Source: Muricea muricata (taxonomy: Eukaryota; Cnidaria; Anthozoa; Malacalcyonacea; Plexauridae). From it: a stretch of DNA of 64,000 nucleotides. The stretch is from positions 7,564,001 to 7,628,000 of the forward strand of contig OY979719.1 in the NCBI GenBank assembly GCA_963855995.1, given 5' to 3'. The notes beneath the pieces are model-generated. The model made no database searches, had not been told where the DNA came from, and was given only the letters and a program-made list of their open reading frames with translations. The translations under genes and the position numbers were made by a program. This document shows positions 32,950-46,718 of this stretch, piece after piece; positions within the stretch are counted from its first letter, which is position 1, and each line of letters starts with the position of its first letter.

Positions 32950-33680
32950 TCATCTAGCACTGCTTGGAGGTTTTCTGTGGTTCTCCTGATGAGTATAATA
33001 GCGCTGTTGAGCTTGTGAAACTGTATTGCTCAACACTTGCACTGCCAAGATAGCTTTCATTTTTAAATATGACTTAAGAGCAATGCGATCAACTGTCAAC
33101 TTAGGAGGCTGAAGTAGGCCCGAGCCATGATCCATGTAGTAATTCTTGGCAATGTGTTCCCACAGTAAATGCTTTTCGTTGTTCCACACGTGTGGGCTTA
33201 CCACTGCCAGATTTGAAGAAGCAGTTCCTTGTTGTCTTCACCAAATGTGGTGCATCAGAAAAAAAATAGATTTTTCTGCTTGGAGCAAAAAGATTGGGCG
33301 CATAGTGTACTACTTCCCCATCAGGTTCGACCAAATCAGAATACAGTATAGTTGGTAGAAAAGGCGATTTGGTGAGGCCTCGTCAGACCCAGAAGCACAA
33401 ACCCTGAGCTTATTATACTCGAGCTCAAATATGGACACTGGCCTTATCTGGTAGGAACTGACATCTTTGGTAAAGAAGTATGCCAGGGCATACGTGAGAT
33501 TACTAGCAGCACCGAGTATGAAAAATACCTGGGCATGAGTTGCAAGATTTAGATAATCCACTGCTTAGGTTCTGTTCCTCCTCATCAAGATCAACAAAGC
33601 CAATTAACTTGTTTGAGTGTTCATCAAGGACCAGCTTTGAATGGATTTTCACTTCATCGAATAAAAGGACAACCTATCTC
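32950..33680 (-). pseudogene. P-element/THAP9-like transposase fragment
   Basis: Minus-strand pieces in shifting frames read FDEVKIHSKLVLDEHSNKLI then GFVDLDEEEQN, ATHAQVFFILGAASNLTYAL with AYFFTKD, then EVVHYAPNLFAPSRKIYFFS with DAPHLVKTTRNCFFKSGSG, and HLLWEHIAKNYYMDHGSGL. This order (catalytic Asp in FDEVKI, GTP-binding insertion part, FFSDAPHLVKTTRN with the second Asp) is characteristic of P-element transposases. Many frame changes; non-functional. Confidence 0.72.
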
Positions 33681-36042
33681 TGGATGCCGAAATAATGGCT
33701 TGTTTGATTCTTCAGTCTATCAAAATTATCTGAATACCTGTCCTTGAAATTCGGTAATCCCTGAGAGTTCTTTCGCTTGGGAGTACTGGAACACCTGACT
33801 ATTGTAATTCTTTATATGCTGCCTGAGACTTGGCATGAAAGGACAGGCAGAAACGGATAACATGTGGGTGTAAACTACATTAACGATAAAGATATAAGAA
33901 ATTTAATTAGAACAAAATACTTATATACTGTAGTATTGCCTTTACCTGGCCAAGTCACAAAAGACTCAGAAAATGTTGCCTTGCACACTGCGGGAAGCTC
34001 ATTCAACTCAGAGCATCCCCACTTTCTACTAAAATCATCAGACATTTAAAAGGTAAAGAAATAAGCAAAGATACATTGCAACTCAATAGGACATAAAAAG
34101 ATGGCACAGGTTTAGACTAGGGGAGACTCAGACCACCTGTTAAAATATTGCCAGCAAATTTGTACAAGTGCCATTGATATTGGCTTTTTGCTGTTCTTTG
34201 TTCAGTCAAAGGCTTTTTAAAATGCGTACCATTATTGTTTGCGTTTTGCGATTAAAAAACAAGAAAATTGAAGCTTTCATCATGTTGCAATACATGCTGA
34301 TGTACACTGGTCTGATATACACAGGACTCTGACATCTGATATACACACGAGCCTGAAATAATGGGTCTTCGTTCTCAAAAAACTTTAGCTCAGTTAGGGT
34401 TGTATGTCTCATGACGCTACTGGTGCCACAGGAGGGACTGTACTTATGACATTGACATATGACATGACATCGTATCTTATGTATTACATTTGTTATTTGC
34501 AGAAGTATAATGTATTTTATTACATGGTTATGGGTGTTTTACCGTAAACTAAAACACTCGTATTTTCCATATTGCGCTCGTTTGTAAAATATTGTTTTCA
34601 CCACTCGAAAATAATATTCATATCTTCGCGCCACCGTGTAATATCCTCTATATATAGATAACGTATAAATTTATAAGACTATTGTTTTCGACTCTCAAGG
34701 GCCGTGACCTAACAGCGCAGTAGCGCAGAGATTTTGGGGTCATTATTTGAGGCCATAAGTGAACCAAAACGTGGGGTGTTGGTGGAAGCCCGGTTATGAC
34801 ATGAGATCCTGTGGTGTTTTGTGCGGATCAGAGAGATTTTGATCATTTCCGGGAAAACACATCACAATTATATACTGGCGAGCACTGAAGCATGATGAAA
34901 TAAAATTCTTAAAGAGATATGGCAATATTTTTTTTAAATTTTGGCTTATCGATAAGAACCTTTGAAGTAGCTATGATATTTATCTGGGTATGCATATTTA
35001 TCGTTTTAACCTGGCTTAGTTATTTTATGTAGTCTTTACGTTTTCGTTAAATAATGTGTTTTATGAAGCATATGAACATTTGTCACCATTCGGCCAGTTT
35101 TGAAACATGTTGCCACTTTCGATTTCCACCTGACTAGGGTGTCTGACGAGGTCGGCATTTCGCAAAATCTGCTGATATGCACATGAATGCATGGATTTGT
35201 AAGTAAGATTTAATGTATAGGACAGGTAGCCGGATATTCAAAAAAATGTGAATAAAATATGTTACTAGTGTATAATTGCACACACGATGAGCGTTGGATA
35301 CTTTTGAAATATAGAAGCGATTTCATTTCTTTTCTCGACAGATTTAAAAATATTTTTATGTTTCCAGTCTAATCAAGGTAAACAGAGGTAAAAACAAACA
35401 TCCCCAATAGTTTCAAATCAACTCTAATGTAACAACTTATTAGAAGCGAAATTAGTCGGGAAAAACAAAAAAATATTAATTTTATCCCCCCCCCCAATTA
35501 GCGTTCTAGTTACGGGGTCCACAGTAATTATCAAAATTGTTTTGAGATGACCATGACGAGGTAAAACCTAATTGGTGTCAATTCGATAATTTAATGCTTG
35601 GTTTGAAATTAGAAAATTATCCTATGTGTTAACAATCATCCGACTACCTTGTACTAGAAAGTCGTTTTTCGCTAATGCGCACTAATTGTTGTAACTGCTT
35701 TAGTAAATAATGGTTTTCAAGCATTTTGATTGGCTGCCTGACTAGTAAAAATGAGACATTATTTACTAGTTGGCATATTTTCAAAATGACCGCCAGTGAA
35801 AGTCGTTTTGATATTTTATAGTTTTGCCAAAATTAACAAATGGAGAAAAATTACATTACATATAATACAAACTCAAAAATATAAACAAACTTTGATGTTA
35901 AACTATCTTTAGTTGATAGATGTCACGATGTAAGAATAACAAATAAACTTTAGTCTTTTATCATTTCGCCTTCTGGCGAATGATTGAGTAAACACAAGTG
36001 TTTAACATGTATAATTTAATTTTTATTACGATCTATTTTTAG
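33681..36042. other. non-coding, contains repeat copies
   Basis: No exon supported. Includes copies shared with other parts of the window: 34313-34440 (with 905-1015), 34500-34665 (with 57650-57895; both contain AAACTAAAACACTCGTATTT), 34695-34730 (with 2104-2140) and a half hAT-MITE near 35487-35517. The last part is upstream DNA of the Roc-COR gene and has a splice acceptor at its end (CTATTTTTAG). Confidence 0.4.
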
Positions 36043-36047
36043 AAAGG

Positions 36048-38001
36048 ATGTACACACAGGCTTATTATGAAGCTCTTAGAGACGGTGAAACAAGAAATAA
36101 TCGAATTCCAATAATAATTGTTGGTAGTGACAGGGTTGGCAAATCATCTTTGAGAAAACATCTTTTAGGCTTGCCCTTCCACATTGCAGAACCAAGTACG
36201 AACGGCATCAAGGTCGATGTCGTAGAGTTAACAGCTGAAAATGCGAAGGATCCGTGGGTAACAACGGCGGGGAAATTTTTCACGAGTGCCGAAGCAGCAG
36301 AAGATGAAACTTGCAAGAACGCGGTGAAGCAGGTTTTACAATCCAGTGGCAAAGATGATCCGTATTTCCAAGATGCAAAGATCTCCCCAGTCACATTAAG
36401 TAAATTAAAGACAATACGAAATTCAAAGTCAAATGAGTTTAGCAGCGAACAACCTGCGCCAATGAAAGTGTTTGTTCATGATTTTGCGGGTCAAAGTATA
36501 TTTTACGATACGCACTTCTGTTTCTTAAAGATGCTATGTCCTTATGTGTTGGTTGTCGATGCAAGTCTTGACCTAGATGAATCCGCTCAGTCACGGTTCA
36601 AGTACAAGTCGGTTGATGTCGAGCGTAAGCTAAATGATCCAATACTTAAGACGAACCTTGACTGTTTGTTGTCTTGGTTAACCGTTTTGGAGAGGCTAGG
36701 TGATTTCTTCAACGAGAATCACGAAAGAGAGGATCTAGAATTTAAACTACCACCCGTCGTGATTGTGCTAACCAATGTTGATAGATGCAAGGGAAACATT
36801 GACGAAGCGGTTGAAAGGATCAAGAAGCTGCTGGGTAAGAAAGCGTTTCAAAATATCCTTCCGGATATTTTCCGTATTGACAACACATCGACTGAGAGAA
36901 ATGGCAGTGAGATAAGAAAGCTTCGAGAGTTGCTTTACGAGCTCACCACGTCCATCCTGAAGAAACAACACCCGATGCCTGTTCGATGGTTAAAGTTTGA
37001 AGGAGTACTTAGTAACATGATGCTTGAAGAGGAAAAGATGCACATTTCAATTGAAGAGGCCCGCGAAGCAGCCAAGTTATGTGAAATCGACGACGCCGAT
37101 GCCGCATTGAAATTCCTACATCACCAGGCTATAATCGTCCATCATAGTGAATCACCAGTTGTCGTCCTCAGTCCGCCATGGTTGATGAACCTGTTCACAG
37201 AAATAATTACAGTTCCACCGAAAAAGATCCCCAAAGATGCCTCATTTTACGACCTGTTAGCAAGTAAGGGAATACTGATGCAACATTATATTCAGAGAAA
37301 GGTGGACGGAAAGCTCTTAGAAGATTTGATGAAGCAGTTTAGTTTGATCTGTCCATGGGAGTATGAAGGAAAGTGTGCCTACATCGTACCATCAGTAGCT
37401 CCACTTATGGAAAAAGGAGAAGACGTACAAGAACTGTTGGAGAAAAGCCTAATTATCCCAGGTTTCATCCACTTCAAATGGTCGTATGTTCCACTTGGCT
37501 ACTATACAAGACTCCAAATTCAAGTGATCGAGCTTTGCAGGAAGGACTTATTAAGGATTCCTGAGCTTTATTGCAACTATACCCTTCTTTCATTCCGTCG
37601 TACCAAAGGCAAATTTGATGTTTACCTCATCAAAATTCCTGGGATAATTAAAATTGGTATCGTTCCTCGAGAAGATCTTGATCCAGAAGCTTGCCGAACC
37701 TTTGTCAACTTTTTTAGAAAGACCCTAGAATATTGTATACTGAGAATTAGTGATGAAGAGCCTTTGATGTACAGAAATGTTGATGCTTCGCTTATGGTGA
37801 AATGTTCCGCTTGTTCCTGGAGATCGGAGACTTGTCTCCTTCAGCATTCAGGCAAAGTAAAATGTAATCGTGATGAATGTTGCCACTTCTGGCGTCTGGA
37901 CTATCTTCAGAACTGTGATGAGGATCCTGGTTGCGAAAAAAACAATCTTAGAACAATCACCTTTTCCCTGGACTGTGTCAAGTTTTGGCTCTATGAAAAA
38001 G
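36048..38001 (+). CDS. Roc-COR GTPase exon of a Death-domain protein
   Basis: A 651-codon exon preceded by an acceptor at 36041-36042 and ending at a donor AAG|GTACAG (38001/38002); the open frame to 38018 is read-through into the intron. G1 is GSDRVGKSS (residues 26-34); G3 is DFAGQ in VFVHDFAGQSIFYD; G4 is TNVD in VIVLTNVDRCKGN. The COR domain follows (WLKFEGVLSNMMLEEEKMHI, FLHHQAIIVHH, VVLSPPWLMNLFTEIITVP). The C-terminal 100 residues have a CSAC...C...CNRDECCHFW zinc-binding-type pattern. ROCO-type proteins act as GTP switches in signalling; with C-terminal Death-fold domains they are probably innate immune or apoptotic adaptors. The ATG at 36048 may be internal if there are 5' exons, since the frame stays open to the acceptor. 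Confidence 0.85.
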
Positions 38002-38279
38002 GTACAGTCGTATTTTAAAGTTTCATCCTATTTTTTATGAGCGCAATGGATATTTGCATGGTTCTCTTATCTGGTATATCAAATTTAGCATTAATTAAAC
38101 CGCGAGGCCACTGTTTAAAGTACATTTTGTTTCAGTTACATTATCTATGTAAATTTTTTATGAAATTACTCGAATTCAAAGATTCTAAAGAACAAGAAAA
38201 TGATTTCTGAAATAAGTAATTTGCGAGTTAAAGTGTTCTCGCGTTGAAACATTATTTTAAAGTGCATATACCTTCCAAT

Positions 38280-39130
38280 GAATACCCTGATGGAATGGAA
38301 TGTGGTTCAACCGTTTTCCACTGCGCACTATTACTGCGCCTATCTAATAACAATTTCTTGCATAACATAGGGGGAGAGAATTTGTAGACTGCGCTGATAA
38401 GGCATGCATCAGGATTTACACTTTATCCAGTGGCGAAGCCAGCCAGACAGTTCGGTCATGCGTGGCAAATTTTAATCATTATCATTATTTATTTCTTTAG
38501 AAATTGATTCCTTATACGGTCTATAAACAGAGAAAAATTTGCATTTGCAGGACCAAATGTAGGGCTGGCTTCGCGTCTGACCCTATCTCTGTGAAACTCA
38601 GTTCCTATTTACATTTGTGATTTTGCAAAGATTCCAAGCCGAATAACCATACCTCACTTCCTTTAGAAAGTTTCCTTAAGAATTCCATCAGATGGTTGCG
38701 AAAAAGGTTCTCACGAAAAGTCAAAGCTGGCGCCATTTCTGGAACAGGTGCCGTATTTTACCTATCATATCTTCTAAACGAGCCCAGTGACCCAAACGTT
38801 TTTTGTTTTTGCTTTATGTATACCATAAAATTCATCCCTGCGATGTTTAGTAAAGTTTTTTATTAGAGAACAATTGCTGCGTAATTAGTTACCTGTACTA
38901 GCTATATTTATTATTATCATTGCTTTTATAATCTGCAGTTGTTATCAGTGAAAAACGTGCTGTGGTTTTGTACCGCTAACTTTTAATTTTTCCTCCATTC
39001 ATTTACAAATGGCTCATGTTTTTATTGTGCATTTTCTGTAGATGAAGATGTTTTACCTTCAGATGAGGACCCAGGTAACAGCGCTGGAAAAGGTTAGTTT
39101 TACAATTGTGTAGGAATGTTTAAAATTTTA
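38280..39130 (+). repeat. tandem segmental duplication, unit 1
   Basis: Intron sequence around linker exon copy 1, starting with GAATACCCTGATGGAATGGA. The same landmarks (AACAATTTCTTGCATAACAT, TTCTAAACGAGCCCAGTGAC, GTTGTTATCAGTG) recur in order at about 41030, 45340 and 48360. Exon-to-exon distances are 3,014, 3,878 and 3,374 bp. Confidence 0.7.
39042..39092 (+). CDS. linker exon copy 1 (51 bp, phase 1-1)
   Basis: Flanked by TTTCTGTAG and GTTAGT. With the split codon it encodes DEDVLPSDEDPGNSAGK, an acidic linker. The phase matches the exon ending at 38001. It is the first of four near-identical copies (42056, 45934, 49308). Confidence 0.7.
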
Positions 39131-40618
39131 TGTTTATTTAAAATTTTTATGTGATATTCCGAACTTCGTTGCCAAGTTCGGAAGTTCTTCGCGAAGTTTT
39201 AAAGTTCATTTCAGAATGCGCAAGCCGGTTTGTAAACAAAGGCCTGAACTCAAAGAGTTGACTCTGACGTGATATGGGCAATGTGTGTCAGGCGGAGGAA
39301 ATAATTAGTATTCAAGTATATGACGTAATATGGGTTGAATGTGGGGTAAAGCAAGTGGTGGCGTCATAATATATGCATGACGTCAGTCAAGGCTAGTTCG
39401 TGCAAGAAAGTCATTAAAGTGTTATGTCATAATAGACTTAGCGTGAATAGCGTCATAAATCACAAATTTAAATTACGTCTATGGCAATATCCAATCTTTA
39501 CATTAAAACATCTGGTTAGCAAGTTTTTACTGTCCGCTGAGCCTCAGGTTAGCGTAACTCTTATGAATTATAATAATTTCCGTTTACTGTGTATACAGTC
39601 TTCCTATCAACAATATATTCATGCAAACATGTGTTCGTAATTCGATACTAAGAGTCTAAGTATTTAAAAGTGTCAATCAAAGTTAAATCAATTCCCAAAC
39701 TAAAGTAATATAGTCTAGTAAAGTAATTCAGCCAGCTCCCAGAAATGGCAATTGACTGGCCAGAACCTGCATAATAAACATGCGACATTCTAGGTTCCGA
39801 CTCGAGTGGCCCTCCTGTTTATTTTTATTCTGTATCCACTTTTCTACATGTTTACTACTTAAATTTGATTGCTAAGTTGCTCAAAACAGTGCAAATTGCT
39901 CAGATACAGGCATACAGCATCGAATGGCTCCTTGTTTTCCCAAGAATTGGGTGTTCGACATCAAAAGTGGCCACGACGAATTTGTAGGCATAAAAACTCT
40001 ATGCAAGTTATTTAATTTCAGATTAATTGCTTTACCCCATGTTCACCTCATATTGCGTCATATATTTGAATGCTGATTATTTCCGCCGCCAAACACATTG
40101 CCCATGTTATACGTCATAGCTCATCTGTATCTATTAACAATGATACAGCAATAGTATTCTTGTGCTCATAAGGGAGTTAAAACATTCAAATTTGAATGTT
40201 CGGCACTAGCGCTTGACTTCAAAGAGTAGCCTTTTCTAGTTTGGACGCACTATATTCGGATTGGTGTCTACATTAGTAAGTTAATGGACTTATAGACGGG
40301 GGGGGGCTTATATTGGGAAGTGTGTTATAATCGGAGGTTTGCCGTATAGTGTATAACTTCCCGACATATATAGTTCTCTGATCTGGTATACCAAATTTTG
40401 CATCATTAGGCCGTGTGGTCAATGTTTAAAGAGCATTTTGTAACTTGTGTTATGATAAGAAACCATTCTGTTAAACGTGTTAAATAAATGTTTATAAAGC
40501 GTGAACAATTATCAAAATTTTGCTTTTTATGCTGTAGTTATCATTATCTAGTTGTACGTTGCTTTAATTGTCTAAAAATCATTGAACATTCTAACTCTGT
40601 CTATTTATGTTCCTGTAG

Positions 40619-40678
40619 AAAATGTTTCTGCAGCAAGACAATCGCATTGTGAGCATAAATCCAACAACCAGGAAGAAA
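40619..40678 (+). CDS. linker exon (60 bp, phase 1-1)
   Basis: Flanked by CCTGTAG and GTAAGC. It encodes ENVSAARQSHCEHKSNNQEE. Its length is a multiple of three with matching phases, so it can be included or skipped without breaking the frame. Only one copy was seen. Confidence 0.55.
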
Positions 40679-41029
40679 GTAAGCATATATTACTGCTTTT
40701 GTTTCTTCTCTAACGAAAGTAAAATTCGTCTTAGCAGACTGATGAAATAATAAATCACTCATAGAAGGTATGCCTTAAAAAAATGCCGCGAGACCAATAA
40801 ATTAGCTGTAACCTATGTCATTGAATCGTTCTATGAAAATTTCGAAATGCAGTAAAACATACATAATGTTGAATTTTTCATGAAACACTCAAATTTAAAT
40901 TAAAACTAGAAATGATATTTGGCATAAGGAGGAAATGATATTTGACATAAGTAATTTGTAAGTCCATGCAAGTCTTCTTTATTGAAACCTTATTTTGAAG
41001 TGCATGCATGCTTCTGACGAATACCCTGA

Positions 41030-42350
41030 CGATATGTAAGATGATTCAACAGTGTTCCACGAGGGTGGTAAAGGGTATTTTCGTCAGCCGTAATTGGCTA
41101 ATATCTGTTCGTGTGAAATGTGAAATGCTTGATTTGGTGCCGCGAAATGTGATTTTTTCTACTCCCGTGAGGCGTGATTCTCAATGAAATTGCTCTGTGA
41201 AATGAGAATGATAGATGTCAAGCTCCTGAACTGAGTCGATTGTTCAAATAAGAGTAAAAATTTTTCGGAGCGTTTTCAGAGATGAATACATATTGGAGGA
41301 TTATACATATTGAAGAAATTAGATCTAGTCTAGTTAAAGTAACGTGATAGATCTGTAAACAAACTGTTATGTAGATGAAACGTAAAGCTGTTTTTTAAGA
41401 CACGTGAATTGTGAAACTGCTCCCCCCCCCCCCGGTGTGAAACGTGATCCACAATCCCTCTTTACCACCCTCTTCCACTGAATGCGCACTCTTAATGCGC
41501 CTATATAATGACAATTTCTGGCAGAACATATGAAGTCAAACTATTGCAGTGTAAGGCGATATGAGGGCAAAGGAGAAGCAATCTGCAAACTGTAATGATA
41601 AGGCATGCTCCAGGTTTACATTAGGTCATGAGGTTCCTTTTTGTTTGGGAATTTTTTCTATTTACGTTCGTAAATTCGTTTCAAATTTCTCAGGGATTAT
41701 TGCAAATTTTCCAAGGCAATTAACAACGCCTCACTTGCGGGATTGTGATTGTTTGTGTGAAGGTGCCATGTTTCACCAATCATATCTTCTAAACCAGCCC
41801 AGTGATCCAAACTTTTTATGTGTATATGCATGCATACCTGAGATGTTTCCGTAAAGTTTTACTGGGAGAACAATTACTGCATGATGAGTTATTTTTTAAG
41901 TTCTTAATTAATTGTTATTGATTCTTATAATCTATAGTTGTTATCAGTGCAAAACGTGTTGCGATTTTGTACCACATTTCGTAGTCATGTCTAGTTTAAA
42001 TTTCTCCTGCATTCATTTACAAATAGCTCATGTTTTTATTGTGCATTTTCTGTAGATGTTGATGTTTCACCTTCAGATGAGGACCCAGGTAACAGCGCTG
42101 GAAAAGGTTGGTTCAATAATTGTGACTTAAGTTCATTTCAGAATTCGCAAGCGGCTTTGTAAAAAAAAACTGTAATTGGCCCCTGAACTCAAAGAGGCCA
42201 ATCAAATGCTTAGTTTACAAACCGGCTTGCTAATTGTGAAATGAACGTTTGAACTTCGCAACGAAGATCGGAATATTACAGTGAAAGTAAGCTGAAATCG
42301 ACTGTAATACTAATCTGAAGTTTCGTATTTTTTACATTTACAAGGCGTCT
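41030..42350 (+). repeat. tandem segmental duplication, unit 2
   Basis: Second copy of the same block, around linker exon copy 2. It begins GAATACCCTGACGATATGTA and runs past the exon to a segment with AAAGAGGCCAATCAAATGCT, which is shared with units 3 and 4. Confidence 0.7.
42056..42106 (+). CDS. linker exon copy 2 (51 bp)
   Basis: Flanked by TTTCTGTAG and donor GTTGGT. It encodes DVDVSPSDEDPGNSAGK in the same phase as copy 1, with one- or two-residue differences. Confidence 0.65.
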
Positions 42351-43029
42351 TAAGTAGTGATACCGCACTCTTGAATTCAAAGGATGCTGACAAACGACGT
42401 GGCAATAGAGTAACGCATCTTCAGCTATGACGTGACATGAGAAATATGACGTATAAATTGTATCATTCAGGCTCTCGTTAATTTATGTAAGCTTGTTTGA
42501 CATTTTCGAACGGTTGCTGTTTGTTTATCTACAATCTTAACCACAGCTTAGTTTATTTCTCGCTGTTTGACTGGTTGTTAAACGGTTTACTACCGTTTGT
42601 ATTCACAATTTTCGATCCACTTCTAGCTCATCGCGTTTAACGTTTGTTTATCTACAATTTGTAGTTTATTTCTGCCGATTACCCACAGCCATGTTTATCT
42701 CTTATTTTTTTGTTTGCATCTTCATCTTCTAATGGTACACTAATTCTAATATGACTTTACTTTACTTTAACCATTTTTTGGTTCTGGAGTCTGGCAAAAT
42801 TTCTACCATCGTATAAGGAATACACAGAGAAAATAAACCTCGACCAATCAGGATGCAGGAAACTCGATAGTCCCCTGGAAATTTATACTGATATGTCATT
42901 TAATAAGGCGTACCCATGGATTTGAAAATAGATAACCTGGATAGAGTTTCTATAGCTTAAAAATCGTAGTCCCATGTTCCCCATGTTCACCTCACATTAC
43001 GTCATATACTTAAATACTGATTATTTCCG

Positions 43030-45330
43030 CCGCCAGACACAGACCTTCATCTCAGTGAAAATAGAGTGAGCATACCCAATGGGTCAAACACTTTGGCGAT
43101 TATCTTCAGAATACTTCGTTTACTAGAAGGCAACTCATTTACTAGCTTGACTATGTCGTCAAAGTTCAGTTCAGTCCCAAAACCTTTTGCTCTATTTGTT
43201 GTGAGTTTGAAGATTCTGTTCTTAACAAATAACTTTGCATAAGACAATAGCATTTCCTGGTTGTGTGCTTGATTACTTCCTTGTTGTGCATTTGAAGATT
43301 AGCAGAGTTCGAGCACCACTTACGCAAGTTGAAACCGCCCATCTTCATGATCTCCTTCAGCTTTAGGTAGGTCGCAAAACCCTTGTCATCTGTTGGCTCT
43401 TCAGTGCTTAGATCATGATTTCCTTGGGATTATCACTGCTTGTATCATCATGCTAAAGAAAACGAAGAACATCTCCATCTTCATGTAACCCAGAGACCAT
43501 TAAGAAGGCTTTTTCAATGTCTGCGATCAGTGTCACGTTATTGATCCTGAATCGCATTAATACATCAGCTATCTTCGGCAGAAGCACGGGCCTTTATACA
43601 AGCATTCATTTAGAGATGGATTGTTATCAGCTTTTGCCGAGGCGTCATAGACGATTCTGAGCTTTGTAGTATTCTTGTCACGTCTGATGACTGGGTGGTG
43701 GGGAATATAATAATGTACTGCACCAGCTGTTTTTGCTTCACTTGGCTTGATCTCTTCAATGATTCCCCTTTTAAGCTGATCCTTGATTACCCCATCATAT
43801 TCTTCGATGATGTTCTGTGCCTTTAACTTACCCAGTAAAGATCTCAGGCGCCGCCTACATAGCCGGTATAGTTATCTGGGAGTGTGTCATGAGATGGTTT
43901 CAACGGCAACTTCACCTGATAGTGGCCATCTTTGAAGTAACGTTACTTTTGAATTGATCTTGTACTGTTTCTACATTTGTTGAAATCCCAATTGCTTCGA
44001 GGTCCTAAAATTGATGCAATCGCTTCTCCGGACGTTTGTCTCCAGGATGGATGACAGCCGTTTCATTGCTTACTCGAAGGACATGTGTCAAATTCACTTG
44101 AGTATATTCAACATCACTCTCAACTGGGCCTGAAAGAACTCACCCAAACATTTATTTAGTTGCCACTGGTCCAAGTTCCCTCCGTCTGTTTTTCCCTTCA
44201 AGAAATGCCAATAGTAGTCACCACCGAGTAGACTGTCTACTTCAGATCCAATGTCACTCTCTGGACCAAGGTCTGCGAGCTTGAGTCCTTGAAGATGGTG
44301 GTAGTTGACTAGTTGTCACAAGCATTTTTAATAGCTTGGTTTTTTAATGGCGAGCAAATTGTTGGTATAGTGAGCGCATTAAACTGAACCGTTTGATTGG
44401 ATTGTTCCCTTCTTTAGTGTAACTTGCACAAGATCTTGTGTTTAAAGCTGACCGACACTCGAACCGAACGTTTTTATCATGAGAGTTTCTTTCCTGATTG
44501 TTGGTAGATTAATGATTCTTTCACATCACGGATAACGTAAATGCTAACTGTCGAACATGCCACTGTCGAAAATGATCCTTGCTTGAATAGATTTCTCTGG
44601 GTTTTCACTATTCACAACAGTTGCTATATCAGTTTGCAGAAGCACAGGTGTCTTTGCCTCTGTGAGCACATGGTTGGCTACTGTTGCTTTGGCACCGTCC
44701 GCAGGTGACTTACTACCACCGTTATTTTGCTCTTGCTGTGAGGGTGCAGCATGCAGCCAATGATGACGCTTGTTGCACTTAAAACAAGACTGCACTGCAG
44801 TCCTTTGCTAAGTGTGACTTTCGCAAACAGATATAACACCGACCTTTTTTCAAAAGCTCCTTTCTTGCTTGAACAGGTGAGGCTTGCGACAGTACGTAAG
44901 TCATACCTTGTATTCTTTTGCTTAGAATTTTCTTTGATAGCAGAATTTTAAGACCTTTTACATGAACTTCTGTGCTATCATAGACCTTTCTGATTTGGTT
45001 TACATCTGTGACACGACTTCTAACTTGAATAAAGCGTCCATATGGGCATTAATGATTGTGTGTTTTTGTGCGAAACGTTCCTTTAATGAACCCAGTCCAA
45101 CTTCATAACTCGCAGATGTCAATCGTTAACCTGCAACAGCAGATGCAGCTTCGTCCTTCGAATAGCTTCGCAAATAATTGAACTTTGCCACGTCAGAAAT
45201 ATGGACATTATTATGAATTGCGCACTTGTAACTGTCCCACCGTTCATTCCAGACCTTTGGGTCCCCATTGAATTTATTAAGTTGTAATTTAGGTAGTTTA
45301 GTTCGAACCTGTGCGACTTCAGTCAAACTT
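43030..45330 (-). mobile_element. degenerate BEL/Pao retrotransposon
   Basis: Minus-strand fragments: gag-type LPKLQLNKFNGDPKVWNERW and DVAKFNYLRSYSKDEA (45126-45326), zinc-knuckle/protease part CFKCNKRHHWLHAAP with VLLQTDIATVV and ARIIFDSG (44544-44795), and RT-side sequence GGFNLRKWCSNSANL (43166-43348). The order matches BEL/Pao gag-protease-RT. Multiple frameshifts; no LTRs identified. It lies in an intron of the Roc-COR gene. Confidence 0.72.
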
Positions 45331-45339
45331 GAATCTCCT

Positions 45340-46560
45340 ATACTTCCTGGCGCAACATATGAAGTCTAACTATTGCAGTGTAAAGCGATATGAGGGCAAA
45401 GGAGAAGACAGGATTAGGATTTACACCTAACTAGGTCATGAGGCTCCTTTTTGGTTGCGAATTTTTTCTATTTACGTTCGTAAATTCGTTGCAAATTTCT
45501 CAGGGATTATTGCAAATTTTCCAAGCCAATTAACAACATCTCACTTGCTTGAAGTGCGCTAAGAAAGTTCGTCACTAGGTTGCGGGATTGTGATTGTTTG
45601 TTTGCTGGCATGAAGTCAAAACTGGCGCCATTTCGATCAATGGTGCCATGTTTCACCAATCATATCTTCTAAACCAGCCCAGTGACCCAAACTTTTTATG
45701 TGTATATTCATGCATACTAGAGATGTTTCCGTAAAGTTTCATTGGGAGCACAATTACTGCATGATGAGTTATTTTCAAGTTCTTAATTAATTGTTATTGA
45801 TTCTTATAATCTACAGTTGTTATCAGTGGAAAACGTGTTGTGATTATGTACCACATTTCGTGTCATGCCTAGTTTAAATTTCTCCTGCATTCGTTTACAA
45901 ATAGCTCATGTTTTTATTGTGTATTTTTTGTAGATGATGATGTTTCACCTTCACATGAGGACCCAGGTAACAGCGCTGGAAAAGTTTAGTTCAATAATTG
46001 TGACTTAATGCTCACTTTTATCATATACTACAAAACAATATATAGGAGTCATTAATTTAATTAGGAATGTTTGAAATTTTATGTTTGTTTAAAAAGAAAT
46101 CTTTGTAGTAAAAAATCGTATTTGAACAGAAATTTTTACTTGGTTGTTGAGAAACATTATTAAAAACAAGTTATTAAAAATGAAGCAATCATTATCATCG
46201 ATTTCAGGTCAGTTTTCATTACGAAGGTCCTCGTGAAGTTCTGATCGAAGTTCATTTCAGTATTCGCAAGCCGGTTTGTAAACAAAGGCTATAATTGGCC
46301 CCTGAAATCAAAGAGGCCAATCAAATGCTTAGTTTACAAACCAGCGTGCAAGTTCTGAAATAAACGTTTGAGCTTCACAACGAACTTCCGAATTTCGCAA
46401 GTTCGGAATATTACAGTAAAAAGTTAGCTGAAATCGGCTGTAATAACAACCTGAAGTTTCGTAATTTTCGCATTTACAAGGCGTCTTAAGTGGTGATACC
46501 CCACTCGCGAGTTCAAAGGATGCTGACAAACGACGTGACAATAGAGTAACGCATCTTCAG
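45340..46560 (+). repeat. tandem segmental duplication, unit 3
   Basis: Third copy, around linker exon copy 3. It starts with CGCAACATATGAAGTCTAAC and includes CAAAGAGGCCAATCAAATGC and GCATCTTCAGCTATGACGTG near its end. It follows a degenerate BEL/Pao element. Confidence 0.7.
45934..45984 (+). pseudogene. linker exon copy 3 with broken splice donor
   Basis: Encodes DDDVSPSHEDPGNSAGK after acceptor TTTTTGTAG, but the donor position reads AAAAG|TTTAGT where the other copies have AAAAG|GTTAGT; the invariant G is T. The exon therefore cannot be spliced in as the others are, unless a cryptic site is used. Confidence 0.65.
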
Positions 46561-46718
46561 CTATGACGTGACATGGGCAATGTGTGTCAGGCGGAGGAAA
46601 AAATTAGTATTCAAATATATGACGTAATATGGGTTGAACGTGGGGTAAAGCAAGGGGCGGCGTCATAATATATGCATGACGTCAGTCAAGGCTAGTTCGT
46701 GCAAGAAAGTCATTAAAG

